Shown here: one piece after another, positions 9,122 through 18,805 of the stretch | Position numbering within the stretch: position 1 is the stretch's first letter | Layout: each line of letters opens with the position of its first letter | From: Elioraea sp. | GTDB lineage: Bacteria; Pseudomonadota; Alphaproteobacteria; Acetobacterales; Acetobacteraceae | DNA length: 64,000 nucleotides | Reading direction: 5' to 3' | Assembly (NCBI RefSeq): GCF_022842375.1 | Contig: NZ_JALHPR010000020.1 | Coordinates: forward strand, 1 to 64,000 | The notes under the pieces: generated by a model | The model's input: the letters and a program-made list of their open reading frames with translations, nothing else | Databases searched by the model: none | Told to the model about the DNA's origin: nothing | Translations under genes and position numbers: made by a program

Positions 9122-11074
9122 TCACCGGCCGGCGACGGCACGCACGACGCGGCGCACCTCGGCCGGCGCGAAGGGCTTGGCGAGAACCGGGCGGCCGGTG
9201 GCGGCCAGCAGCGCATCGGCACCGGTACCGAGCCTGTCGCCGGTGACGAACACGAGGCGGTCGGCAAGCTCCGGCCGCGCCTCGGCGAGCCAGGCGTGCA
9301 GCGCCGCACCATCGATCCCCGGCATGCGGAGGTCGGACAGCACCACGTCGAAGCCGCGGTCGGAGAGGCGCTGCTTCGCGGCCTGGCCGTCCGAGACCGT
9401 ATCGACCACGAAACCGTCCCCGCGCAGGATCTCGGCCAGGACGGAGGCCACCTCCTCCTCGTCATCGACGACAAGCGCCGAGAGGACGCGGCGGACGACG
9501 AGGCCGGGCGCTGGCTCCGCCTCCGCCTCGCGCTGCGGCACGTCGAGCGTGCCGCGGGGCAGCATGACGCGCACCAGCGCCCCACCCCCCTCGCTCTCCT
9601 CCAGCGTGATCGTTCCTGCATGCGCCGAGACGATGGCGCGGCAGAGCGAGAGGCCGACGCCGGTGCCGCCGCCCTCCTGCCGCGTGGTGAAGAATGGATC
9701 GAACACCTTGGCGCGGAGGCCAGCGGGAACGCCAGGCCCGTTGTCGGACACGGCGAGCAGGATGCCGCCATCCTCGCCTTCGGCCGGCTTTGCCGAAATT
9801 GTGATCCGCCGCTTCCCCTCGACGAGGCCAAGCGCCTGCTGTGCGTTGGTCAGCAGGTTGATGAGCACCTGCACGAGCTGGTCCTGGTCGGCTGCGATCT
9901 CGGGCAGCGTCTCGGGCAGCTCGCGCAGCACCGTGATGCCGGCGCTGCGCAGCGCATACCCGATGAGGTCGAGCGCTGCCTCGACCACGGTGGCGATGCG
10001 CACCGTCTTGCGCTCGGGCGGCTTCCGCCGCGCCATGCCGAGGAAGGTCTGCACGATCCTGCCGCACCGTTCCGCGGCCGACCTGATCTTGACCGCCCGC
10101 GCTCCGAGGGCCGGTTCAGCCGCCGCCTGCTCCACGAGCAGCGTTGCATGCGCGATCACGATGGACAGCGGGTTGTTCAGCTCATGCGCGACACCGGCGA
10201 GCAGCGAACCAAGGGCCGAGAGGCGCTCTGCCTGATGCACGGCATCGCGCTGGCTCCGCACCTCGCGCTCGGCCGCCTTCACGGCGGTGACGTCGGTGTA
10301 GGTCGAGAGCAGCCCGCCATCGGGCAGGCGGCGACGCCGCACCTCGAAGATGCGCCCATCCGGGCGCGTCTCCTCGACTGTTTCGCTGCCGGCTCCGGTG
10401 ATCGCCGAAACTCGCCGTTGCACGAGCGTCTCGATATCCTCGCCCGTGCCCTCATGCGCGTAGAACACGCCATGTTCGAGCCGCCAGCGCACGAAGCTCT
10501 CCAGCGGCATGCCCGGCTCGCCGAACTCCGGCGGATAGCCGTACATCCTGAGAAACCCTGGGTTCGCGAGGACGACGCGGCCGTTCTGGTCGATGATGTT
10601 CACGCCCTCGGCGATGTGGCCGAGGATGGCCTCGAGCTGTGCCGTGCGGCGGGCGAGATCCTCCTCACGCTCCTTCAGATCCGTCAGGTCGCGGACGATG
10701 GTGAAGTAGCCCTGGACGGTTCCGTCCGCTCCCGGAACGGGTCGGTAGACGCGCTCGACATAGCGTCGCCTGCCGCCGGGATACGTCATCCAGCCGAGCC
10801 AGCGCACCGTCTCGCCGGCCAGCGCCTTCTCCGCCAGCGGCGCGAGCATCCGCGCCGCTTCCTCGCCGAGCACCTCGTCGCCGAGCACCTCCTCGACCGT
10901 GCGGCCGACGATGGCATCGACGGTGACACCCATGAAGGCGGCGTATTCGGGGTTGGCGTAGCGATGCCGCCGGTCACGGTCCATGAAGGCAACGCGCGTC
11001 AGCGCGCGGTCGAGCACGCTGCGGAACAGGGCCGGGTCCATTGGCGGGAACGCCGCGCCCGGCTCGTCCGCCAT
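9122..11074 (-). CDS. Hybrid sensor histidine kinase (PAS-PAS-HisKA-HATPase-REC)
   Basis: 650 residues with no membrane segment, so cytoplasmic. Two PAS domains (about 10-130 and 145-265) are followed by HisKA with His297 in VAHELNNPLS. The ATPase has an N box (INLLTNAQQAL), a G1 box (SDNGPGVP) and a G2 box (GGGTGVGLSL). A C-terminal receiver has acidic pocket DDEE at 537-540, phospho-acceptor Asp581 (LSDLRMPG) and Lys633. Its start lies 2 bp after the stop of the OmpR-type regulator, so the two are co-translated and presumably a cognate pair. The PAS2 opening (ILGHIAEGVNIIDQNGRVV) suits a small-ligand or redox sensor; the signal is unknown. Confidence 0.92.
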   Translation of the reverse strand: MADEPGAAFPPMDPALFRSVLDRALTRVAFMDRDRRHRYANPEYAAFMGVTVDAIVGRTVEEVLGDEVLGEEAARMLAPLAEKALAGETVRWLGWMTYPGGRRRYVERVYRPVPGADGTVQGYFTIVRDLTDLKEREEDLARRTAQLEAILGHIAEGVNIIDQNGRVVLANPGFLRMYGYPPEFGEPGMPLESFVRWRLEHGVFYAHEGTGEDIETLVQRRVSAITGAGSETVEETRPDGRIFEVRRRRLPDGGLLSTYTDVTAVKAAEREVRSQRDAVHQAERLSALGSLLAGVAHELNNPLSIVIAHATLLVEQAAAEPALGARAVKIRSAAERCGRIVQTFLGMARRKPPERKTVRIATVVEAALDLIGYALRSAGITVLRELPETLPEIAADQDQLVQVLINLLTNAQQALGLVEGKRRITISAKPAEGEDGGILLAVSDNGPGVPAGLRAKVFDPFFTTRQEGGGTGVGLSLCRAIVSAHAGTITLEESEGGGALVRVMLPRGTLDVPQREAEAEPAPGLVVRRVLSALVVDDEEEVASVLAEILRGDGFVVDTVSDGQAAKQRLSDRGFDVVLSDLRMPGIDGAALHAWLAEARPELADRLVFVTGDRLGTGADALLAATGRPVLAKPFAPAEVRRVVRAVAGR

Positions 11075-11076
11075 GC

Positions 11077-11796
11077 TCAGCCCTCGAACACGTAGCCTGC
11101 GCCGCGGACGGTGCGGATCAGCGCCGGCGCATCGGGGTTGCGCTCGATCTTGCGCCGAAGCCGCGTGATCCTGACATCGATCGACCGGTCGAACGGATCC
11201 GACCCTCCAGGGTGGGCAATGTCGAGCAGTTGTGCGCGCGTGAGTACCCGTCCCGGCCGCTCGGCGAAGGCCTGGACAAGGTCGAACTCCATCGCCGTCA
11301 GCGAAATCTCAGCACCCTGGTCGTCGATCAGCTTGCGCGCGGCAAGGTCCACGACATGGGGGCCGAACGGGAGTCGCTCCGCCGGCCTGGCGGGAAGGGC
11401 GATGGCGGCGCGCGTCGCCTGCACGCGGCGCAGCACGGCACGCACGCGGGCCAGCAGCTCGCGCAGGTCGAACGGCTTGGCGACATAGTCGTCGGCGCCG
11501 ATCTCGAGCCCGACGACACGGTCGACCACGTCGGACGCGGCCGTGACCATGATGATGCCGATCGACTGCCCATGCGCGGATCGGAGCGAGCGTGCGAGCG
11601 ATAGCCCATCCTCGCCGGGCAGGGCGATGTCGAGCATGGCGACATCCGGCATCGCCTTGGCGATCAGCGCGCGCGCGGCGGCAACGTCGCCGGCCGTACG
11701 CACGGCAAGCCCGTTGGCCGCCATGTACTCGGCGACCGCTTCGGCGATGTCGGGCTCATCCTCCACCACGAGCAGGCTGGGCAGCATGGTCATCAT
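11077..11796 (-). CDS. OmpR-family response regulator
   Basis: 239 residues. The receiver has Glu/Asp residues in VEDEPD (12-16), phospho-acceptor Asp56 (MLDIALPGEDG), Thr85 and Lys107 (AKPFD). A winged helix occupies about 140-239, with the recognition region SIDVRITRLRRKIE and the terminal RTVRGAGYVF hairpin. It is the first gene of a two-gene operon with the hybrid kinase. ATG at 11796 or the second ATG at 11793 could be used. Confidence 0.93.
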   Translation of the reverse strand: MMTMLPSLLVVEDEPDIAEAVAEYMAANGLAVRTAGDVAAARALIAKAMPDVAMLDIALPGEDGLSLARSLRSAHGQSIGIIMVTAASDVVDRVVGLEIGADDYVAKPFDLRELLARVRAVLRRVQATRAAIALPARPAERLPFGPHVVDLAARKLIDDQGAEISLTAMEFDLVQAFAERPGRVLTRAQLLDIAHPGGSDPFDRSIDVRITRLRRKIERNPDAPALIRTVRGAGYVFEG

Positions 11797-12009
11797 CGGC
11801 CCCGGACCATTCCCGCAACAGTTCCCCCCTCGGCTTTAGCCGCAGCGGCGCGGGCAATCAAGCAGGCCGCGCCCGTTCCGCCCGGGGTGAAACACCGGAA
11901 ACACCATTCCCGCCTGCCGGAAACACGCACGCAACGGCCCATCGCGATAACGGCGCCACAGCATGCGGCCCCGCCATGCCGGCGCGGCCCTGACAGGATG
12001 GAGATCACG

Positions 12010-12213
12010 ATGTTCCGTACCGAAAGCCTGCCCGGCCGGCTCACCGCCACGACGGGCCTGTTCGCCCGCCTCTCTGCCGCCGTCGCCGCTTGGATCGCGG
12101 TGCGTTCGACCCTGCGGGTGGTCGAGGGGCTCGATGAGCACCTGCTCCGCGACATCGGGCTCGAGCCGCAGCCGACCGACCAGATGTTGCGCCGGCGGCT
12201 GATGATCCTTTGA
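12010..12213 (+). CDS. DUF1127 small protein
   Basis: 67 residues. A hydrophobic/basic N-terminal helix precedes the DUF1127 signature VVEGLDEHLLRDIGLEP and an Arg-rich end (RRRLMIL). Small DUF1127 proteins in alphaproteobacteria are often stress-induced, and some bind RNA and affect small-RNA turnover. Its function here is unknown. Start chosen at 12010 because GGAG at 12000-12003 sits six bases upstream; 11998 is an alternative. It is followed after 27 bp by the TTC38-like gene. Confidence 0.75.
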   Translation: MFRTESLPGRLTATTGLFARLSAAVAAWIAVRSTLRVVEGLDEHLLRDIGLEPQPTDQMLRRRLMIL

Positions 12214-12240
12214 GCTGACGCCGCAACGACCTTCCACGGG

Positions 12241-13614
12241 ATGGGTGCCATGACCGACCGGACGACGATGACCGACAGGCGGGGCTGCGAGATCAGCCAC
12301 GCCTCCGCTGCCGCCCTCGATGGGTTCGAGGAGGCGCTCGCGCTCTTCAACGGCTACTTCGCCGATCCCTTCGCCCGCATCGAGGCGGTGCTCGGCGACA
12401 GCCCCGACATGCCGATGGCGCTGGCGCTGAAGGGCGGACTGCTCCTCTGCTCGACCGAGGCGGCGATGAACGAGAAGCTGGCCGAGGTGATCGCGGCGGG
12501 CCAGGCGATGGCCGGGCGCATGACGGCGCGCGAGCGCGGTCATTTCGCCGCCCTTGCCGCCTGGCACCGCGGCGACCTCGCCGGTGCCGGCGACCATTAC
12601 GCACGCGTGCTGGCCGATCATCCGCGCGACCTGCTCGCGCTCCAGGTGGCCCACCAGGTCGATTTCTTTCAGGGGCGAAGCATGATGCTGCGCGACCGCC
12701 CGGCCTCGGTGCTGCGCGCCTGGGACGGCTCGGTGCCGGGCTTCGGCTTCGTCCTCGGCATGCACGCCTTCGGCCTCGAGGAGATGGGCGAGTACGGCCG
12801 CGCCGAGGAGCAGGGCAACCGTGCGCTCGCGCTCAACCGCGCCGATGCCTGGGCGGTGCACGCCGTCGCGCACGTCATGGAGATGCAGGGCCGCACCGAC
12901 GAAGGAGCCGCGTTCCTGGAGGGCCGCCGCGACGACTGGGCGCCAGAAAGCGCGCCGGGCAACATGCTCGCCTACCACAACTGGTGGCACCTCGCGCTGC
13001 ATCACCTCGACACGGGCGGGTTCGACGCCGCGCTCGCAATCTACGACACCGCCATCCGCCCCGGCGACAGCCGCGTCGCGCTCGAGCTCGTCGATGCCTC
13101 GGCGATGCTCTGGCGCCTCTGGCTGCGCGGCGTCGATGTCGGCAACCGTTTCGCCTCCGTCGCCGATGCGTGGGAGACGCTGGCCGATGATGCCTGGTAC
13201 GCGTTCAACGACGTGCACGCGATGATGGCCTTCGTGGCCACCGGCCGGCCTGCGTCGCAGGACCGCGCGATGGCCTCGCTCAGCCGTGCGGCGCGTGGCG
13301 GCGGAACGAACGCGATGATGGCACGCGAGGTGGGCCTGCCCGCTTCCCGGGCGCTCGCCGCCTTCGGCGCGGGGCAGTACCGCGCTGCCGCCGAACAGCT
13401 CGCTGCCCTTCACCCGATCGCGCATCGTTTCGGTGGCAGCCATGCGCAGCGCGACGTCATCCACCTGACCGCGCTTGAGGCAGCGACCAGGGCGGGTGAT
13501 CGCGGGCTCGCACGCGCGCTCGCAACACAGCGGTTGGTGCAGAAGCCGCACAGCCCGTTCAACCAGGCTGCCTTCGCGCGTGCATCCGCGCTCGCGGCAC
13601 CTGCGTCCGCATGA
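12241..13614 (+). CDS. TTC38-like tetratricopeptide protein
   Basis: 457 residues, soluble, built of helical repeats. Features typical of the TTC38 family are the HAFGLEEMGEYGRAEE and WAVHAVAHVMEMQGRTDEG repeats and YHNWWHLALHHLD with conserved His and Trp. Bacterial TTC38 proteins have no assigned biochemical role. Its stop overlaps the next gene's possible first ATG at 13611, and both products are TPR proteins, suggesting one functional unit. ATG at 12241 or 12250 could be used. Confidence 0.75.
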   Translation: MGAMTDRTTMTDRRGCEISHASAAALDGFEEALALFNGYFADPFARIEAVLGDSPDMPMALALKGGLLLCSTEAAMNEKLAEVIAAGQAMAGRMTARERGHFAALAAWHRGDLAGAGDHYARVLADHPRDLLALQVAHQVDFFQGRSMMLRDRPASVLRAWDGSVPGFGFVLGMHAFGLEEMGEYGRAEEQGNRALALNRADAWAVHAVAHVMEMQGRTDEGAAFLEGRRDDWAPESAPGNMLAYHNWWHLALHHLDTGGFDAALAIYDTAIRPGDSRVALELVDASAMLWRLWLRGVDVGNRFASVADAWETLADDAWYAFNDVHAMMAFVATGRPASQDRAMASLSRAARGGGTNAMMAREVGLPASRALAAFGAGQYRAAAEQLAALHPIAHRFGGSHAQRDVIHLTALEAATRAGDRGLARALATQRLVQKPHSPFNQAAFARASALAAPASA

Positions 13615-13643
13615 CGCTCCAGACCGACGAAAGGACCACGACG

Positions 13644-15419
13644 ATGTTCGACGACAGGCGCTTCGCACGGCTCCGGGCCGTGCTCCTCACCAGCGCGACG
13701 GCGCTCGTGCTTGCAGCACCATGGGCGGCGTCGGGCCATGAGAGCCGGGACTACGCTGGCCGACCGGGCGAGCTCGGCGTGGTGCGCGTCGCGCCGACGG
13801 TTCCCGGCGGTGCCGAGGCCCCGCGGCTCCACGGGATGGGCATTCTCACCTGGCGCGTCACCGCGAATGCCGAGGCGCAGGGCTGGTTCGACCAGGGGCT
13901 GAACCTCGCCTGGGGGTTCAACCATGCCGAGGCGGTGCGCGCGTTCCGCGCCGGGCGGCAGGCCGATCCGTCCTGTGCGATGTGCTTCTGGGGCGAGGCC
14001 TGGGCCCTCGGCCCGAACATCAACGCGCCGATGGCGCCAGCCGCACTGCCCGCCGCCCGCGCAGCCCTCGACCATGCCCGCGCAGTTGCTGGCGGCGTCA
14101 CGCCGATCGAACGCGCGCTGGTCGATGCGCTCGCGGAGCGTTACGGAGCAGAGCCGATCGCCAATCCCGCTGCTGCAGCCCGGGCCTACGCCGGTGCGAT
14201 GCGCGGCGTCGTCGCTCGCTTCCCGGCCGAGCGCGAGGTTGCCGTCCTCGCCGCCGATGCGCTGATGAACGTGACCCCGTGGGACTACTGGACCGAAGGC
14301 GGGCGCGCCGGCAAGGGTGCGACCGACGAGATCATCGCGCTGCTGGAGGCGGTGCTCGGGGTTGCGCCGACGGGCCCGGCGAGCCGTGGCGAAAAGCTTC
14401 CGGCGCTCGTGCCCGACCCGGATCATATTGGCGCGATCCATCTCTACATCCACATGGTAGAGGCGTCCGACCGCCCTGAGCGTGCGCTGCCGGCAGCCGG
14501 ACGGCTCGCCGGGCTCGCGCCGGCCGCGGGCCATCTCGTTCACATGGGAAGCCATATCCTCTACCGCGTCGGACAATACCGCAACTCGCTTGCGCTCAAC
14601 CGTGCAGCCGTGGCGGCAGACCAGGCCTACATCGCCGCCGCGCGCCCGACCGGGCTCTATCCGCAGGCCTACTATCCGCACAACCTGCACATGCTGCTCG
14701 CGAGCGCGCAGATGGCGGGTGATGCCGAGACGGTGCTCGCCACCGCGCGGGCGCTTGCCGAGACCGTGACCGAGGAGGCGGCGCGCGACACCGCCTGGGT
14801 GCAGCCGATCATGGCGGCACCGTGGTTCGCGCACGCGCAGTTCGCCGCACCGGAGCAGGTCCTGGCTGCGCCGCCGCCGGATGCCGAGCTTCCCTACGTC
14901 CAGGCAGCCTATCGTTACGCCCGCGGCATCGCGTTCGCGCGAAGCGGCGAGCGTGGGTCTGCCGAGCAGGAGCGCGCGCGGCTGATCGCGCTCGCCGACC
15001 AGCCGGCGCTTGCGGCGTTGGCGGACGGAGGCGTTCCCGCGCCCGATCTGGTCAGGCTCGCGGCCGAGATGCTCGTCGGCCGGATCGCGATGTCGGCCGG
15101 GCAGTTCGGCGAGGCAGCCGCTGCCTTCGCGCGTGCCGCGTTCATCGAGGACCGGCTGCCCTACAGCGAGCCGCCGTTCTGGTACGTGCCGACGCGCCAG
15201 AGCCTCGGCGCGGCACTCCTGCTGTCCGGCGACGTCGACCAGGCCGAGGCGGTGTTCCGCGACAGCCTGCGCCTTGCCCCGCGCAACGGCTGGGCGATCT
15301 TCGGCATGCGCGAGGTGGCACGCCTCCGCAACGATCTGGCGGCGGAAGACGAGGCCGAGCGCCAGCTGCGCGAGGCCTGGATCGGCGACCGCGCGCTGCT
15401 TACGCTCGAGCGCCTGTAG
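13644..15419 (+). CDS. Exported TPR protein with CxxC motif
   Basis: 591 residues from the ATG at 13644, chosen because AAGGA lies eight bases upstream and a signal peptide then follows directly (LRAVLLTSATALVLAAPWAASGHES); 13611 is the longer alternative. The mature part contains repeated helical units, a CxxC pair (DPSCAMCFWGEAW), an NINAPM segment common to this TPR family, and LIHLYIHMVEAS/HLVHMGSHILY histidine-rich helices. Probably periplasmic; partner unknown. It is coupled to the TTC38-like gene upstream, and its 3' end overlaps the convergent permease gene by 20 bp. Confidence 0.72.
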   Translation: MFDDRRFARLRAVLLTSATALVLAAPWAASGHESRDYAGRPGELGVVRVAPTVPGGAEAPRLHGMGILTWRVTANAEAQGWFDQGLNLAWGFNHAEAVRAFRAGRQADPSCAMCFWGEAWALGPNINAPMAPAALPAARAALDHARAVAGGVTPIERALVDALAERYGAEPIANPAAAARAYAGAMRGVVARFPAEREVAVLAADALMNVTPWDYWTEGGRAGKGATDEIIALLEAVLGVAPTGPASRGEKLPALVPDPDHIGAIHLYIHMVEASDRPERALPAAGRLAGLAPAAGHLVHMGSHILYRVGQYRNSLALNRAAVAADQAYIAAARPTGLYPQAYYPHNLHMLLASAQMAGDAETVLATARALAETVTEEAARDTAWVQPIMAAPWFAHAQFAAPEQVLAAPPPDAELPYVQAAYRYARGIAFARSGERGSAEQERARLIALADQPALAALADGGVPAPDLVRLAAEMLVGRIAMSAGQFGEAAAAFARAAFIEDRLPYSEPPFWYVPTRQSLGAALLLSGDVDQAEAVFRDSLRLAPRNGWAIFGMREVARLRNDLAAEDEAERQLREAWIGDRALLTLERL

Positions 15420-16683
15420 TGGGCAGGGCGGGCCGCCCCGCGCGGCCCGTCCGGACCCGTCCGGCGAGCAGCGCCCAGAGCAGAACCGCCTGCACCGCCG
15501 GGGCGCCAAGGGTGAGGAACGTTCCGGCACCGAGACCAACGACCGGCACCGGCAGGAAGAACGGCAGCAGCACCGCCACGTCGACCGCGCCCAGCAGCCC
15601 CGGCACGGCGGCGTAGAGGACGACGAACCACACGATCGCCGTGACCGCCCCGCGCACCCCGCCAGCGCGAAGTGCCACGAGGCGTGTGAGTGCGATGTCG
15701 CGCGCGAGGAACAGCACGACCGACACAGGCAGCAGCGTGGCGAAATCGCTGCCCATAACCTCGGGCACCGCGACACCGCGGAACCCCAGCAGCACGGCGA
15801 GGATGGCGGCAAGTGCCAGCGCCTGGACCGAGGGCGGCGCATCGCCCACCCGCCCGCCAAGCAGGCGGACGATCTCGCCGCGCGACTTCGGCTCGAGCAG
15901 CGCGGCGGCGGCGACAGCGATCGTCGTCGCGAGGAAGGCTGCCCGGAGCGCACCCACGGCGCCCTCGCTCCAGCCGAAGCCGCCGGCGAACGCCGCCACG
16001 AACACCGCGAAAGCGGGCCACGCCCAGCGCCGTTGCGGCACGGTGAGCTCGCGGCCCATCAGCCGCCATGCGCCAAGCACGCTCCAGCCGCAGAACAGCG
16101 CCGAGGTCGCCAGCGCGAACACTGCCCCGTCGACGCCGAGCCCGTACCAGCCCGTTTCCTCCACTGCCCAGGCGAGCGGATCGTCCATGCCGGCCCCGGC
16201 CAGGATACCAGCGAGGTGCGGCAGCGACGTCAGCACCAGCGCACGCCCGCCGAGGGCGAGCAGCGCGAGCGAGGCGAAGAGTGCCACGCCATGCGCGAAC
16301 AGCACGCGCAATCCCAGCGATGCGCCACGCGCGACATCGCCACCGGCGGCGAGGAACACGGCAAGGCAGATCGCCACGCCATACCAGGCATAGGCGGTGG
16401 CGCCGAACAGCTTGCCGAAGGTCATCTCGGCTGCCGTCAGCGCGCTGGCCCGCTGGCTGTCCCATGTGCGCGCGGCGACCTCGCCCATCACCGCTCCCGC
16501 CGCCTGTCGCGTGCCCCAGATGACGCCGAGGCCGAGGCCCATCCACCACGCCGTGGTGCGCAGCGCGTCCGCCCCCTCGGCGACATGGGCGATGGCAAAG
16601 ACGAGGCCGAGAACGGCGGGCATGGCGATCAGCCGCTGCGGCGTGATCTCGAGCCAGAGGTTGCGGACGAGCTCCGCGTTCAT
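15400..16683 (-). CDS. ABC transporter permease (ABC-2 type), linked to the upstream ATPase
   Basis: 427 residues with many hydrophobic segments (about 10-12 predicted by eye). It starts at 16683, within the ATGA overlap that ends the ATPase gene, so translation is coupled. No solute-binding protein is adjacent, which suits an ABC-2-like exporter; the substrate is unknown. The last 20 bp overlap the convergent TPR gene. The family call rests mainly on topology and on pairing with the ATPase. Confidence 0.65.
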   Translation of the reverse strand: MNAELVRNLWLEITPQRLIAMPAVLGLVFAIAHVAEGADALRTTAWWMGLGLGVIWGTRQAAGAVMGEVAARTWDSQRASALTAAEMTFGKLFGATAYAWYGVAICLAVFLAAGGDVARGASLGLRVLFAHGVALFASLALLALGGRALVLTSLPHLAGILAGAGMDDPLAWAVEETGWYGLGVDGAVFALATSALFCGWSVLGAWRLMGRELTVPQRRWAWPAFAVFVAAFAGGFGWSEGAVGALRAAFLATTIAVAAAALLEPKSRGEIVRLLGGRVGDAPPSVQALALAAILAVLLGFRGVAVPEVMGSDFATLLPVSVVLFLARDIALTRLVALRAGGVRGAVTAIVWFVVLYAAVPGLLGAVDVAVLLPFFLPVPVVGLGAGTFLTLGAPAVQAVLLWALLAGRVRTGRAGRPALPTTGARA

Positions 16684-17615
16684 GGCGCACCGCGTGCGGC
16701 GCGAAGCCGCGCGAGGTAGAGGTCCTGCATGCTGCCCTGCCGCTCCTCGAACGCAGCGATCGCCCAGCCGGCGCCGACGAGGCGCGCGAGCAGCGCTGCC
16801 TGAGCGGCCCTGTTGCCGGCGAAGTCGAAGCTGACCGTCAGCCCCTCGGCCGCGACGGCGGTGACACCCGCCTCGACAACCAGCGCGGAAGCGGCCGCCG
16901 CGCCGTCACCCCCGGCAAGCACCAGCGCCAGGCGACGCTCGGGCTGCACCAGCGGGCCGTGGCCGATCACCTGGCCCGCGTCGAGCATCAGCACGTCGGT
17001 CGAATAGTCCTCGAGCTCGGCGAGGATGTGGGAGGAGACGAGCAGCGTCATGCCATCTGCCGCGAGCTGCCGCAGCAGCACGGCAAGCTCCGCCCGCGCT
17101 TCGGGGTCGAGGCCGGCTGCGGGTTCGTCGAGGATCAGCACCGGCGGGCGGTGGATGATGGCGGTGCCGATCGCCACGCGCTGGCGCTGGCCGCGCGAGA
17201 GGGCGGCGGCCTGGCGGTCGAGCAGGCCGCCGAGGCCGAGGGACGCGGCGACGGCATCGATCCGCCCAGGCCGTTCGGCCGCCGGCACGAGGCGCGAGCG
17301 CGCGGCGTAGTCGAGGCAGCGGCGCACGCTGAGCCTGTCGTAGAGGCCGAAGAAATCCTGCAGGAACCCCATGCGCGCCCGCGCCGCCCGTGGATCGGCC
17401 ACGACGTCGATGCCGGCGAGGCTGATGGTGCCCGCGTCCGGCACTTCGAGCCCGGCGAGGCAGCGCATCAGCGTCGTCTTGCCCGCCCCGTTGGGGCCGA
17501 CCAGCGCGGTGACGCTGCCGGGTGCGGCGGCGAAGCTGACGCCGCCAAGCGCGGGCGTTCCGTCATACGCGAAGTGGAGACCGGCGACGGCGATGGCGCT
17601 CATCGCCGCGGTCAT
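16680..17615 (-). CDS. ABC transporter ATP-binding protein
   Basis: 311 residues. Walker A GPNGAGKT near residue 40, signature LSRGQRQR near 140, Walker B PVLILDEPAAGLDP, and a switch His in SSHIL. A roughly 90-residue C-terminal extension follows the nucleotide-binding domain, as in drug- and polysaccharide-export CcmA/NatA-type ATPases. It overlaps the CoA-transferase gene upstream and the permease gene downstream by 4 bp each. ATG at 17615 or 17603 could be the start. Confidence 0.88.
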   Translation of the reverse strand: MTAAMSAIAVAGLHFAYDGTPALGGVSFAAAPGSVTALVGPNGAGKTTLMRCLAGLEVPDAGTISLAGIDVVADPRAARARMGFLQDFFGLYDRLSVRRCLDYAARSRLVPAAERPGRIDAVAASLGLGGLLDRQAAALSRGQRQRVAIGTAIIHRPPVLILDEPAAGLDPEARAELAVLLRQLAADGMTLLVSSHILAELEDYSTDVLMLDAGQVIGHGPLVQPERRLALVLAGGDGAAAASALVVEAGVTAVAAEGLTVSFDFAGNRAAQAALLARLVGAGWAIAAFEERQGSMQDLYLARLRAARGAP

Positions 17616-18805
17616 CGGCGCTCGGGACGCACCACGACGATGCCGTCGGCCAGCAGCGCGTCGATCTCCTCGGCACTCATGCCGGCCTCGGCCAGCACGG
17701 CGGGACCATCCGCGCCGATGGCCGGCGCGTCATGGCGCTGCGTCGGTCGCGCACCGTCCATCGCCAGCGGCAGGGCGGGCAGCCGCGAAGGCTTGCCGTC
17801 GGGCAGCGTCACGGGAACGAGGCCGCCGGAGGCCGCGAGATGCGGGTCATCGAACAGCTCATCGGGCCGGGCGATGGGCGCGAAAGGAAGCCCGCAGGCT
17901 TCGCAGGCAGCGGCGAGCTCGGCGCGCGTCATCGCCCCGAAGCGTTCGGTGAGGGCGGGGATCAGCCGCTCGCGCCCGCGCACCCGGTCGTTGTTGGTGC
18001 GCAGCGTCGCGTCGGCCGCAAGCGCGTCAAGGCCGAAGGCGCTGCACGCCTGCTGCCATTGCGTATCTGTGACGATTCCGATGAAGATCTGCTGCCCATC
18101 CGCCGTCGGGAAGATGTCGTACACACCCCACGCCGGCGTGCGCACCGACATGGGGTTGAGCGGCTTTCCCGTCATCGCGTGCATGGCCATGTGCTGGCCC
18201 ATCAGGAACACGGTGTTCTCGTAGAGCGAGGAGACGATGCGCTGGCCGCGGCCGGTCCGCGCGCGCTCGATCACGGCGGAGAGAACGCCGATGGCGCCGA
18301 ACATGCCGCCCATCACGTCGTTCAGCGAGGCGCCTGCGCGCAGCGGCTGTCCCGGAGGGCCGGTCATGTAGGCCAACCCGCCCATCATCTGCACCACCTC
18401 GTCGAGAGCGGTGCGGTCCTGGTAGGGTCCGTCCTGGAAGCCCTTGTGGCTCACGTAGATCAGGCGCGGGTTCCGCGCCGACAGCGCCTCGTAGCCGAAG
18501 CCCATCCGGTCCATCGCACCGGGGCGGAAATTCTCGACGAAAATGTCGGCACGATCCGCCAGGCGCAGCAGCGCCGCCTTGCCGCGCTCGGTCTTGAGGT
18601 CGATGGCGAGGCTCTTCTTGTTGCGATTGTACATCGCGAAGAACCCCATGCCGGAGCCGAGCAGGCGGCGCGTGTTGTCGCCCTCTGGCGCGGGTTCCAC
18701 CTTCACCACGTCGGCGCCAAGATCGCCGAGGACGAGGCCGCAGGTCGGGCCCATGACCATGTGGGTGAGCTCGACGACGCGAAGCCCAGCCAATGGCGCG
18801 CTCAT
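17612..18805 (-). CDS. Class III (CaiB/BaiF-type) CoA-transferase
   Basis: 397 residues. The opening APLAGLRVVELTHMVMGPTCGLVLGDLGADVVKVE is the standard N-terminal region of formyl-CoA/carnitine CoA-transferases, followed by NRNKKSLAIDLK and FVENFRPG. The catalytic carboxylate position falls in SLYENT, with Glu where many members have Asp. The reaction moves CoA between carboxylic acids; donor and acceptor are unknown. It lies between an HMG-CoA-lyase-like gene and the ABC genes with ATGA overlaps on both sides, so it probably activates an acid for the lyase. Confidence 0.88.
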   Translation of the reverse strand: MSAPLAGLRVVELTHMVMGPTCGLVLGDLGADVVKVEPAPEGDNTRRLLGSGMGFFAMYNRNKKSLAIDLKTERGKAALLRLADRADIFVENFRPGAMDRMGFGYEALSARNPRLIYVSHKGFQDGPYQDRTALDEVVQMMGGLAYMTGPPGQPLRAGASLNDVMGGMFGAIGVLSAVIERARTGRGQRIVSSLYENTVFLMGQHMAMHAMTGKPLNPMSVRTPAWGVYDIFPTADGQQIFIGIVTDTQWQQACSAFGLDALAADATLRTNNDRVRGRERLIPALTERFGAMTRAELAAACEACGLPFAPIARPDELFDDPHLAASGGLVPVTLPDGKPSRLPALPLAMDGARPTQRHDAPAIGADGPAVLAEAGMSAEEIDALLADGIVVVRPERR